Part shown: positions 33,312 through 47,260 of the stretch, piece by piece
Numbering within the stretch: the first letter of the stretch is position 1
Layout: every line of letters begins with the position of its first letter
From: Oscheius sp. JU75
Taxonomy: Eukaryota > Nematoda > Chromadorea > Rhabditida > Rhabditidae
Direction: 5' to 3'
DNA length: 64,000 nt
Assembly: GCA_037178855.1 (NCBI GenBank)
Contig: JASJZC010000007.1
Coordinates: 2,356,001 to 2,420,000 of the forward strand
Notes under the pieces: generated by a model
Database searches by the model: none
Told to the model about the DNA's origin: nothing
Seen by the model: the letters and a program-made list of their open reading frames with translations, nothing else
Translations under genes and position numbers: made by a program

Positions 33312-35360
33312 ATTGCTGAAAAAAAGAAGATGACCATGATGAAGTGAGTAAAGTTGTGTTGAAGTAAAGAAGAGAAATAGCTCGGAGGAATATTTCCAGA
33401 ACACAGTGAACCAAGCTTTCTAGCCAAAAACACTTGAGATTGTAGGAAAGTCAAAAAACAGGCTTGTAAGTATCAGAATGACATGAAAGTCAATAAGTGG
33501 ACCTAATGTATTCCCAGCTTTCAGGAGCAAGAAATGTCAAGCGGACTGAATATGGATGTATGCACTCGTATCAGTCTGACTGAGTGCTGTAGACACTTTC
33601 TCAGTTCGAACGGACATTGCACCCCGTACCTTGACCTGCTGGATTCAAGCTGGAAACATTGGTCCCGCCACGCTTTGCCTGTCGCTGCACGGAACGGTGC
33701 TGTGATATTGTTCAAACGAACGTTTGTTTTCCCACAATTGTTTACTACTGTGAACACTGCTTGCTTTCTCTGCTTTTTGATTATTTTCGAATTATTTTTC
33801 AAACATTTTTATATCTTCTCTGCAAACCATGAAACAGAGAGCAGTAGCAGCAACTTGTGCAACTGATACTCGGTTTTTCTTGAGAAACTTTCTCGCGTTG
33901 ACTTGTTATAACTTTTATTTGCAGATTTAATACCTTGTCGTCATTGCAATCTCGTCATTCTGCAGACATCTTATCCCAACATGCATGGATCAACATTACA
34001 GGTAGCAAATTCGCTTGCTCAAAGCTTTGTTCAAAGATGTCGAAACCAGAACAGTAAACAAATTTCAGGTTTGATGATATAGGACGAGCCACTTGCAGTT
34101 GATGGACTAGAAGAGACCTCTAATGTCAAAAAAAAAAGTTTCTTGACGGAGACGCTCTACGAAAGGCTGAAGGATTGCTCTTACTTCAGCATTTGATACC
34201 GTAAACTGGCGTTTCATCGAGAGAAAATCGTGTCAGATGTTAACAACATCACTTCTTTAAGTAAACACCGGTTGAATTTTTGTCTTTTGTTATTGAGTAC
34301 AAGAAGATATCACAACGTACCGTTCTTCGTATGATACTGAGGAAGAATTTTGGTAGCAGAAACACTGTTTTTGCGGTCACGACCACAGAATTGGTATTTT
34401 GAGACAGTTTGTAATAAAAGAGCCTTTTTCACTTCTTGCTGACATCACTAGCTTAAGCACAACGGTTTTTTCGGAGATCAACTACTAGCTTGCGTAAGCG
34501 TAAAGGACAGCCGTTCAAGTGCGTCCACTTCGTATGAATGACGAGCAAGATCGAGGACAAACAGTATCACATCATTATGAACTTTGAAAGTGGCAACAGA
34601 GAACAGAGCTTGTTTTATGCAGATCTGTTACTATTACAATTGACTAGAACAGGTGGATGAGGAGTGCCTGTAAGTTACTATACATATTTGAATGAACTAC
34701 GCGCGCATTGTGTTTTTATGAGATTTTGCTTATAAGGTTGTTGAACGAAGCCATGAGAAAAAACACAGTCAGTTCCTGTAGAGTGGATGTCGAGAGCTCC
34801 GGCGAACGGAACTGTCGAGCTCTGAACTCAGTAGTATTCCCGCAAGCGAAGCACATTCTGGTCATGAGCGACGCTAGGCTCTAACATCCACGTCCAGTAA
34901 GAGAAGCTGGTGTATAGCTTAATATCGTAGATAGTGAATACCAAAGGCTAACTACAAGCCGATGGCGTTCGTGGAATGTACCTAGAGGGCTGGAGGCTAC
35001 GTTTTGTGCTTTAGTCTTCGGCTCTTCACGATCTTTTTCGCCTACCATTGACCGTAGGGATTTCTGGTGTTTCCAAATGTAGTTGCGAAGGAGGAAGGAG
35101 GCGTTTTAAAAATTGTTGTTTACTTACTACGCTGTTTAGCACCTTAGAACCTAAGCCGCTTTGAGAAGTGTGTAGGCGCCTGGTCTTCTGGCGGTCTTCT
35201 GGCCCACCTCCTTGTCTCTGTACTTTCTTTCCCACGCCCCTTGTCCTGACTCATGTTTGTTTTGTTTTTGGTTGTTCTCCGTAATTAGGGCGGTACCCGC
35301 GCGAGCCGCGGACAAACTTCACCTTCATATAAAGCCGCAGAAAATGAGACCGGTCATCGC
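33312..35360. other. Long intergenic region, one structured element
   Basis: No supported gene is seen in about 2 kb. Open frames at 33534-33866 and 35026-35235 have no family features or gene-like context. The only notable structure is the imperfect palindromic element at 34783-34891. Confidence 0.5.
34783..34891. other. Structured inverted-repeat element
   Basis: Outer arms GTGGATGT (34783-34790) and ACATCCAC (34884-34891) pair perfectly and continue inward as AGAGC/GCTCT. A nested alternative hairpin has arms AGAGCTC and GAGCTCT. It could be a small structured RNA or a remnant of a mobile element. Confidence 0.3.
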
Positions 35361-36316
35361 ATGTTTACAGTATCTAACAACATTCTGCTTCTGCTGAACC
35401 CTGGCATTCTCCTCCTCCTTCCGTCCGCAATGGGACGGGCCCTCCATCCCCACTTCCCATGTGGGGATGGATGGTACCATCATGGCAGTACTTGCTACAA
35501 GTTTGTCCATAGTAGTACAAGCGTTACCTTTTTTCAAGCACAAGCTTTGTGCAGAGAAATGAGCGATTCAACTTTTCTGATCAACCCAGATGTGATGAGA
35601 GACAAGGATAAATTACATTTTGTCAAGAGTATGTCTTCACTTTAGTGTCTGGAATGATATTAAAATTTAGAACACCTGAAGTCGATTCATGTTACAAACG
35701 CTAAAGAAGACGCCTTTGCAAAAGTATATTGGACTGGTGGAGCCTATACCAAAGGGATCTGGTGGAATGACTTCAAAGATGTGATAAATGAAAACTATTT
35801 TCCTGACATTCATTCGAAGGGAAATGAAGCGGATGAGAAACGATGTCTTAGTGTAAGTTATCCACCAACACTGCCAGTATTCTTCATTTAAAGCTCAACG
35901 CTCAAGTCGACCTGGACGTCACCGCAAATCTCATAAGTTGCGATAGTCCTGCCAGGAACTTCATTTGCACCAAGCCCGCACAGATCCACCATACTCCAGC
36001 TGCTGAAACTGAAGTTACCTCGACATTCATGGTCGTCCTCAGCAAGATGACAACTTCAGGCGATTCGAGCACAACTGAAGCAACAGGACAAATAGGAAAT
36101 TCAGGTAGGTCAAGTGGACCTCAAGTATTAACACCTTTTTTTCAGAGTTTGTTGTACAAATCCGTCGACTCCACAAAAGCAAATAGTGATCAAATGAACG
36201 CCACCGATCCTTTGTTGCCACGACTGATGGGTACAGATCTTGTCATAAGTTCAAATGGTTTCTTGCCGGTTGCTACTTCTGCTGTGATATCTGGCTGTAC
36301 AAACCTAGAGTTTTAG
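35361..36316 (+). CDS. Secreted C-type lectin-like protein
   Basis: ATG at 35361 gives a hydrophobic leader (NILLLLNPGILLLLPSAMG). A C-type lectin domain follows: CGDGWYHHGSTCYKF, then FFQAQALCREM, VYWTGGAYTKGIWWNDF, a CLS and a final FICTK. The long-form six-cysteine pattern is present. The EPN/QPD and WND calcium-sugar motifs are not, so calcium-dependent sugar binding is unlikely. A Ser/Thr-rich tail follows. An intron-like segment (GTAGG near 36104 to TTTTCAG) has no stop. If spliced, the protein ends near 36208; if retained, at 36316. Such proteins are expanded in nematodes and often linked to immunity or cuticle, but no role is visible here. Confidence 0.85.
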
Positions 36317-36430
36317 TTTTGTGGAATATTTTATATTTCTGTTTAATAAATATAACTTACAAATGTGATTGATATCCCGTTGATGCTTGCGACAGGTAGA
36401 TGCTGTACCAGTGGGGCTACCGTAGCAGAG

Positions 36431-36480
36431 GCAACATTCTCCCAGAGAAGCATCTCCCAAACTGACTCGATTTGACTTGC
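36431..36480 (+). repeat. Diverged duplicated segment, copy A
   Basis: About 50 bp containing CCCAAACTGACTCGATTTGA matches 36698-36747 with roughly 80% identity by eye. The origin is unknown. Confidence 0.4.
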
Positions 36481-36697
36481 AAAGAGTAATTACTGTCATA
36501 AAGTAACTGACTAATTGACAATTAGAGCTTCAGATACACAGAGACTTTAGATTTTACAAGTAATGCTATCGCCCCTTGGGGTTCGATGCCTGCCCCTTTC
36601 CTTCCAAAACTGCTTCTTCCATCTGTCTAACTGTCGTGATCCTTTCCTCCCACTTCAACCTATCCGCATTCCCTTCAATCGAGATACGGTGGCAGGA

Positions 36698-36747
36698 GCA
36701 ACGTTCTCCCAATGGAGCTACCTCCCGAACTGACTCGATTTGGCTTG
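36698..36747 (+). repeat. Diverged duplicated segment, copy B
   Basis: Partner of 36431-36480, with CCCGAACTGACTCGATTTGG. A minus-strand open frame covers it but shows no recognisable domain. Confidence 0.4.
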
Positions 36748-37703
36748 AACTATCAAGACAGTATGTTAAGACCCTAATTCTTCGCGCGTTCCGGTAAACC
36801 AAACACAAAGTGCAAACAGGGTTGCAAAAAGTCTTGCAAGTTGCAAAGCTCCACTGGTTAATGAAGGATCCGGAAAAAAAAACATCCGAAACCCTTTTAT
36901 GAATAACGCATATATCGATAGCTAAAGTTTTTGAGTTAATGATGGCCAATGAAAGTGACGAGAGTACGAACATTGACGTTTCCGACATCATTATTCGGAT
37001 CAGCTCAGACATCACATCGGGTTCGATGTTTGTTTCAAGTTGAGTCATCGGGTTTTAACGATACTTTTACACGACAGTGGGTGAATAAACTGAGAGTCGT
37101 ATGCTGAAATGTATATCTAACCATGTCAGATACGATTCTGTATGTAGAAAAAGCTTTGATGCTTTGTGTTTCCGTATTTGGTGGCCACCACCTACGCTAT
37201 TGTTGATTTGAACCCTTGGTCGAGGTCTGTCGTCACTGCGCAAGCGCGAGCAAATAAAATGCGTGGGCTTGCTACCTACGCCCTGCAGAAAACCTTTTTT
37301 TAGACGAACGACAATCCAGCGGGATAAAAACATTCGCTTTCAGAGGCACCAGATCAGAGGCACCAGAACATTAAGATCTTTTTCAGATTCTTCGATTCTA
37401 CAAACTGACCGCTAAGCAACAGCGCTTTTATCTCGAAATTGGAACAGTTGCTCTTCACCGAAGCCAAGAGTACTGACAGCTGTCTGTCAAACAAAATGGA
37501 CCAGAACAGATACATATGAAACAGAAAACATGTCAAGTTGATGCAGAAGGATCAACGTAATGCTTCTCGTTGTGGAGCATTCCAAAAATCGCTCAGAATT
37601 TGAACAATACTACAAATGTTACATTGTTAAACTGTTCAATATTGGCTATGTTATTTGTAAGAATTGTTTACAAACCAGCCGTCCATTTGCCTTTAGTTTA
37701 TAT

Positions 37704-37947
37704 TGGTGGCTGCGCCGCAACGTAGTAACAAAAGGCTTCCAGTGGCTTCATTGGGTCAAAAGCAAAGTTCTAGAGCGCAGCCAAAGTTGACTTGCCACCC
37801 AATTTAAGCACTAACTGTTTCTGAACAACAAAACTTCTGGACAAGATAATTGGCTCGCTTCTGTTTCGTGGTCTCGGACAAACAAACAAACAAACATCCA
37901 ACCAGTCCGCTACAGAAACCATCGCGCTTTAAATATTAGAGATTTTT
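37704..37947 (+). repeat. Dispersed repeat copy 4
   Basis: It starts near GGTGGCTGCGCCGCAAC and ends in a CGGACAAACAAACAAACAAA-type tract followed by ACCATCGCGCTTTAAATATT. It also shares the CTTCTGGACAA and TTTCGTGGTC segments with copy 1. It lies about 200 bp upstream of a receptor kinase gene. Confidence 0.6.
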
Positions 37948-38156
37948 TTTAGACACTTGGATATTAGTTATTTTGACAGTTTCGTAAACTTACATCATTG
38001 TTTTGCTAACTGTGAGTATTAGCATCCACTAATTGATTAGTGGAAACATCAGCTGTTTCTCTCGGCCGCCTCCCGTTATCCAGATTTCGATGAAGATTGT
38101 TCACCGCAATTCTCATTCCCTCTCCAAGTTTTTAAAACACCTTTCTTTTAGAATTG

Positions 38157-40688
<2,532 letters not shown>

Positions 40689-41049
40689 TTGTTCCTAAGA
40701 ATATTTGTCTTTTTATCTTGATTATCATTAAATTGTGTTGATTGAAATTGCTGTTTCAACATTGGCCTAAGATTGATTGCTTTTAGATTGTCCGAGGATA
40801 TCAAAGGATTGGCTAATGGGTCCGGCGAAGCATTGAAAAGTGGCTTTTTGTTTACAGCACTGATTTATGAGACCCGTCTTTGCCTCCAGTGTTGCATTTC
40901 CAAACTACAAACAATGGCAGAAAGGGTTAATAGGTTAACACAACTGGAAAATACTGAAAAGAGGCGTGTCTTCGCTAGAGCCTTCTTCTAGACGAGTAGT
41001 CCTCGTATTATTATATCTTAGCTTATCTATCCGCTCCTGCCTTTTTGCT

Positions 41050-43267
41050 TCATGACATTTCTCCCGTCTGTATTCTTCTAATAACTGAATCTTGTAATAG
41101 ATTTCGAAAGCAAGAGCGACCTACCCTCGTAGAAGATATGAACAAGTGTCCCTCTAGTAGATTCACAGCAGAATGAAAACACGGTCTTTGTTCAGGTATC
41201 AGCGACCAGCATTTTTCCATGTGTTCATAACTGAATAAGTTTTGATGATAGCCACAAAGCATTTACATTGTAGGATGACAATATTCGGGCTTTGAACAAC
41301 GGCCACCATTTTCAATAAATAACTGCAATTCTTCAAACGTATTTTGTTCTTCGTATGGTGTAGCGCCCAATGAGAATATTTCATAGAGGACTATTGCAAA
41401 CGACCAGATGTCGGACTGAAAGCTTTTTGAATATCTTTTGAAACATACCTGCACAGTTGCACGACGAGCTTCTGGAGCCATCCATTTCATTGGAAGACCT
41501 ATATCTCGTTGTTGCTCGTAAATTTGCTCCCTTGTCACTTTTGCAAGCCCGAAATCACTGATTTTGCATAAGCCGGTTGAGGTGAGTAGAACATTTCTGG
41601 CTGCGAGATCGCGATGAATGCACTAAAAAAAGTATTGCCAACTACAAGTATGAACCTTTTTTCTGACGAGATACTCCATTCCTTCAGCGACTTGCATAGC
41701 ATAAGAGATCAGATGAGAAGTTGTTAACTTTTCGCGCAGAGTCACTCTCCATTTTTCTTTGTCATAGGGCACCATGTAATCACAAGCAAGCAGACACTGG
41801 AAGGTCAAATGGAAAGCAGGAATGTGCTTACCTCCGTAGGTTTTTGGCCATTAGGTCGGACATAGCCAAAACCTTCGAGTTCACTGCGAGTCCAATGATC
41901 GCAATACTGCGGTACGAAGTTTTCGCGGTTTTTTTTCAAGTGTTGTAGTAAACTGCCCTTGTCGCACTTTTCGAAAACTATTTGGTGCCGACTAAAAACC
42001 TTTATTTCATTCATGGATGTTCATACTCTGTCGTGATTGCTCCCAAAAGTGTCACCACATTCGGGTGCTTTCCGACGGCACAGTAAATCTTCAACTCATC
42101 GATAAGCATTGACTCGGAGAGTTCGTTGTGGTCAACAGTTTGTGTGGTACAAGCAGCTGCGATTCGACATGATTCATGACAAAAGTGATCTTACTTTTCA
42201 CTGCCACATTAATAGTTGAAAGTCTGTTGAAAAGTTTAGAATTCATCTTCCACTGTCTAGAAATGTGGAAAACACCCAAACTAACGTCGGCATAGAATCC
42301 GTTTCCAATCTATGAACCTTTAGCAAGTTGCTTGAGGCTACCCACCCTTTCTCCTTGTTCCAAGTTGCCTTGTGAAATTTCATATGTTTTGTCATATTCC
42401 AACTGATCCACATTGTCATGTAGGTCTTGAATATATTTAAGGTCGGTGGCGAACGCTACCTCTCTGAACAAGAGTTTCGATCAATTTTGCCAACCTACTG
42501 TCTTGTTTTGATTTTTCTACACAGACAGAAGCAGGCAAAAGCTATTGAAAGAAACAGCGGAAGGTTCAGTAGAAGAATGAGAACTGTCGTGTTCAAACTT
42601 CTACCCATTTCCACAACCTTTTCCCAGAAGGTGACATTCGTTGTGCTATCAGGCGCGATGGTACTGGTACTAGGGGTGGCTGTTGTAATTTGGGGTGCCA
42701 GCACTGTATCAGGGACCTGAAAAGTATCCGTAGTTGTGAGATCAGAATTTTTTTTTTGAAACACAAAACAAGAAGCAGTTAAATGTTCATTAGCTTGAGC
42801 GACAAGGGCAATCAAGCATTAAATATCTCAACGTACAAATGGTGGCTCTACAGCCGAGTAAGATACTTCAGGAACACATCCAGATCTTATATTTGGCATC
42901 TGAAAACCTACTCTAGACATGACAAAAAAGTCACAAACTCTGCCAATGACACATCCGCAGTTAACTTTTCCTGCAGCTGCTCCAATCGGCCCCTCGCCAG
43001 CTTTCCATCCCTTACGCAGCTCGCAGGTTTTGGTAGTAGGGTAGAACGTGTAGTGAGTGCATTGTGGGTTGCTTTTACACGAAGCGCCACACTTGTTAGA
43101 GACCTCACTTCGCAGAATTTCACCCGTGAAGCGACATCCACCGTCTTCAAAGAATTCACCTCTGTTTATCCATCTCTGGAATGTGGTTTGTAGTTAGTAT
43201 CAAATAGACTCACAAAGGAGTTGACCTGAAGAGGCGAGAAGAGAAGGAGTAGTATGAGGATCATCAT
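41050..43267 (-). CDS. Receptor tyrosine kinase with PAN/Apple-like ectodomain
   Basis: ATG at 43265-43267 opens a signal peptide (MMILILLLLFSPLQVNSF). The second exon, ending its 5' side at 43175, encodes a Cys-rich module starting WINRGEFFEDGGCRFTGEIL. It continues SNKCGASCKSNPQCTHYTFY and CELRKGWKAGEG; the spacing matches PAN/Apple domains. A Ser/Thr-rich stalk leads to a TM segment (TVLILLLNLPLFLSIAFACF). The kinase domain shows IGNGFYADV (third Gly replaced by Ala), [62 protein letters not shown] and KCWSLIPEQRPCF. The tail ends at 41050. The catalytic residues are intact. The relaxed G-loop may alter ATP binding. PAN modules bind proteins or sugars, so this is a plausible extracellular ligand-binding receptor. 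Confidence 0.88.
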
Positions 43268-44544
43268 CCAAGCCTGAAAAAACAATTGAGCATGAGTCGA
43301 ATGAGCAAGAATTGACTAGTGCTGACATCGCACGGTTTGGTCGTAATGAACAAGACGGTACCATTTATATGTATGCTGAGCAATTTTTGTGACGAAGAAA
43401 GACTACTGAGAAGCCGTTTAGCAAGAGAGCTGGCCTTTCTGGTAACTGTGAGTCAGTGTAGAAAATCTCATTAAAGACCTTCATGTCACTCATAGTGACA
43501 AGGCAGGAAACAACTGCTCTCTAACAGAGATTTTTCTTAAAACGACCGTTGAAAAGTGCAAGTTAGCAAACAAAAATTGGTGAACAAACAGTTTGTGTAT
43601 TCAACGACAAGCTATGTAAGACCTAATTGAGAGATTTGTAAACGAATATTGAGGCTTTTGAGATTGAGGTAGTCACTAATTTCTTGTGGTAGTCATGAAT
43701 GGCTTATCTTTACTTAGTCGTGCTGTCTAGTGAACCAAGGTAGGTTTAGAATTTTGCAAATTCACTTATCCAGATGTTCGGTATATAATTCAACATGTAT
43801 ATTGGTCTGCTCCTCGAAATTTTCAATATCGTTTCAGTTTCGGTACTACTGTAGGCCAGTATTCTTTCAAAGTTGTGTTGATGGTATGAAAACCCCAGCT
43901 GGTGACTGCCGCTCCACAGCTTGTTGCTTGAATTTGTGGCAAGTAGTTAGCAATTGGGCTATTATTGTATTGGCTTAGTTTAAGTTGGCTCACCACACAA
44001 TTTGGGTTGTAAGACTGAGGCCAGATCACACGAAACCGGATCAAACCGCTTCAAAGAATTTGACTCCTAGTTCGTGTGACCAAAAAACAACAGTTCATAA
44101 CAGGCAACCGATACTGGGCTTCCACGTATTAAAACGACGTCGACATGGTATGTCGTCTGTATGAGTACATACCCCAGACTACATATTTGAATGTTTTCTC
44201 ATTACAGACCACCCGGACACTGTACTAATTCCACGAATTCTTTAGTTGTAGCAACTAATTACTTGTCGTAAGAAGTTAATTTATGGGGTAGCCTACAGCG
44301 GTTTTTGCCGTTGTACTCGCAAGATCCATAGAAGAGAAAGATATCTGTTCATTAGAAAGTAATTATAGTCAATGCTGTGTGAACTTCAGCAGTCAGGGGA
44401 GTAAGTAGAATCCAAATCAAATCTTTCTTTTCGTCTGATTCTGCAGCAAACCAAGAAGAAAAATGTTACAGAAAGGAATTGAGCCCCTAAGCAGAGTTAT
44501 TATGTGGACGGCATCTTGCCTTACCTGTTAATAAACCAATCCAT
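43268..44544. other. Intergenic, no gene recognised
   Basis: No coding exon is supported. A short plus-strand frame at 43730-43978 lacks family features. The region separates two minus-strand genes and should contain the kinase promoter at its left end. Confidence 0.5.
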
Positions 44545-46223
44545 TTATAGACGGAGATTTTTGAAGCTAGAAATGACACTATAAACATTGATAAACACTG
44601 GAAATACCGAAATGGTTAAAGTACGCGAATCTGACATTACCTGAAAAAGGTCAGCAATCGAATATGCTTGAAGTCTCTTCTCTGGCACAACTATCGCACA
44701 CATGAGAGACCTCATCGTGGTGGAGCAGCAGTCAACCATTCCATGGAGAATGCCACAACCAATGACGAATATCCGTCTGAAAGATTTCATTTTACGTTCT
44801 AATCTACAAACTAACCCAGGCTCTAAAAACAGTGGTTTCTCGTTAGTAGGCATTATAGTGCTGTGATTCGGAGTTCCCAGAACTGTCAAAACATAAACAG
44901 ATATGGAAAGAGGAACCTGAAGAAGCACTGTGGGTACGAGACCAAATGATGTGTTTCTTTTTGACATGTAATGGATGAATACTCCCGCTGAAAGCAGGTT
45001 TGTGACACTTAGTAGTATGACTTACTAATAATGTTTCCACAAGCAATGGAGATGCTGTATATCCCTTGAAGAGCAGAGTCACCCGCTAAATAATGAGAAA
45101 ATGAGAACGAGGTTGGAAAAATGATCATCCAGAAAGCAACATTGATCCCGTAAAATGCGAAGAACGGCACCAGGCCAAGGATGTTCGGTTTTATGAATGT
45201 ATTAGCCATTTTGTCTAGTATGGATAGAGTTTCGTGTATACAAATAACTTACTTATTTGATTTTTCAACTTCAGCGGTTTCATGGGTTTTGTTTGAGCCA
45301 AACTATCGAATTGGTCTGTGGGTAGGAGCATAGCGAGGATGTTGGCCAGGACAGATAGTGCCAAAAGGATACCAAAAATTTTCTGAATTTCTGATGGTCC
45401 AAAATCTCTGAAGTTTTATTCTTTGAACTCTAAGTTTCTGATGTCACCTATAACGAGTTGAAACTTTCGTACTTGCTGGAAAGACAGCGTTGATCAGTAG
45501 CAAGATCAGTCCTCCCAGTAACATACTAAACTCAGTTTGTGGCAATGCGACTGCTTCAGTTACCTTTGATTTCCAATAGCGCTAGCTCTCACCGAGTTTC
45601 GAGAAATTGTGTCTTTTGAAGAATGCTCGGTTAAGTACTGCCCGTGAGAGATGGAAAACACTGAAACATTTGAAATTAAAGTTTTGTGCTATTTCTTACG
45701 TCCGTTTCCAAATCCGAGTAATATTTGGCTGCCATAGAATGTGTAAGAGTTGATATGAAAATACGCAATCTGAAGTTTGGTTATGTAAAACAGTAGACGT
45801 TTACCAAGGAAAAAGTGAAGGGTATGCTTCCAAGCAACAAGGACAATTTTGATCCAAGTTTGTAGCAAATCCAAGATGCGAATAACGTTGTAATGGTGTT
45901 GGATATATACAATACAGCTTGGCTAAGAATTTCGATACCGAATGCAGCACTAAACCTTACCCATTGTATCCAGCATATTTATCGATATGACTGTTATTAC
46001 TCCTACTGACCGAGTGCATCACAGACTCGGATATGAACGAACTACTGTCGTAACCACTCATAATGAGTACATGAATGAGCGAAACCAGGCATACGGATAC
46101 AAATTCGTGTCTAACAGGTGTGATGACTTGTCTATGGTAAGAGTTCAGGCTGTTACTTGTGCTGCTGTTAGAACTTTGAGATTCCAGAGAACTTGCAGAG
46201 AGCTCATTTCTTGAGAAAGACAT
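44545..46223 (-). CDS. UNC-93-like multi-pass membrane protein, paralog A
   Basis: ATG at 46221-46223 starts a Ser-rich cytosolic N-terminus, followed by the diagnostic first-helix region SGYDSSSFISESVMHSV and HIDKYAGYNG. Later exons read ITTLFASWICYKLGSKLS, QILLGFGNG, HGQYLTEHSSKDTISRNSVR and LVPFFAFYGINVAFWMIIFP. The last part includes CGILHGMVDCCSTTMRSLMC. This is the UNC-93/DUF895 branch of the major facilitator fold. In nematodes UNC-93 is a regulatory subunit of a two-pore potassium channel; other members are transporter-like and their substrates are unknown. About ten exons with short introns end at 44545. The gene is a tandem paralog of the one at 47261. Confidence 0.88.
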
Positions 46224-46264
46224 CTTGATGAGAGTACTGGCACCGAGCCTAATAGTATTGGTTT

Positions 46265-46900
46265 TTGTTTCCTTTTAATAAGTTCTTTCATTTCGAAGTC
46301 ATCTGTGAGACACCAAAAATAACAAATAGATCTAGACGAACATTGAACACCGAAGCGTTAGTAGTCTTTGAAAAACAGTCTCTCCGCACTGTTATCATTT
46401 TGCCCTTACTATTTGTGTTCCATCAAGTAATTGATTTACCAGTAAAGTTCGCAGACCACGTTTTTCAGCTATGTAACAGTCACCAGCTCCTTTTACGTTG
46501 AAAAACACCTACAACGACAGGGAGTTAGAGGACATCAATGATCTAACATATACCGGAATTATGCTGACCTTTATAAGTTATATCTATCAAACAAAAACAT
46601 CATGTCTCGCCAAGTACGAAACTTCCTCAATCAAAAGAGCATCTCAACTCAAATACATTTCTCAATACTGTAGGTCCTTTTAGCATAAGAATACATTTGA
46701 TGGCGCTTAGGTCTTTCGGTTATGACGCGCACTGTGCATTACGCCTTCCAGAAATAGTAAGATTGTCCTTTCCCATACTTCGAATTCAGCTTTTGATGAC
46801 TTGTCCTCTTATCCATACTGCAACAATTATTTTTCTGTTTTGGCATTTGGGAACACTTCGACTCTTTCTGCTTGGAATTCTCAATGGGTCATCATGACTA
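46265..46900 (+). pseudogene. Possible membrane-protein gene fragment
   Basis: Three successive plus-strand frames encode hydrophobic stretches: SLRTVIILPLLFVFHQVIDL, YTGIMLTFISYIYQ and TATIIFLFWHLGTLRLFLLG. They could be exons of a decayed seven-TM chemoreceptor-type gene lying between the two UNC-93 paralogs. No diagnostic motif is present, and the joins are not resolved. Confidence 0.2.
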
Positions 46901-47260
46901 CCATGATTGACAGCTAGTAACCCTCTTTTCTGACTAAACAGAAATTCTACAGGAACGCGAAAAGTAAGAAGAAAAGAAGGGCAAAAGCACCGTCAAATGA
47001 GCTATTGAAAGAGTCAAAATGAAAAAAGAATTGTAAGCCGAAAAGAGATCGTCTGGAACGATCGATGTTGAGAGATTCATACATCTTCAACGTTCCGTCT
47101 TTCCACAAAAATTGCAATCACATTATATAGATGTGTCATGATATTTATATTTTCATCTTGTAAAGTGAAAAATTATCTCTAAGGGCATGAGGATAAGCAA
47201 TACCCGTGTAAAGTATGTTTCCTGGACCAACTGACACGCTGTATATCCAACAATCATGTG

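Noticed and set aside
33534-33866. 110-codon plus-strand frame
   Set aside because: A near-equal frame exists on the other strand, there is no domain, and composition is not gene-like.
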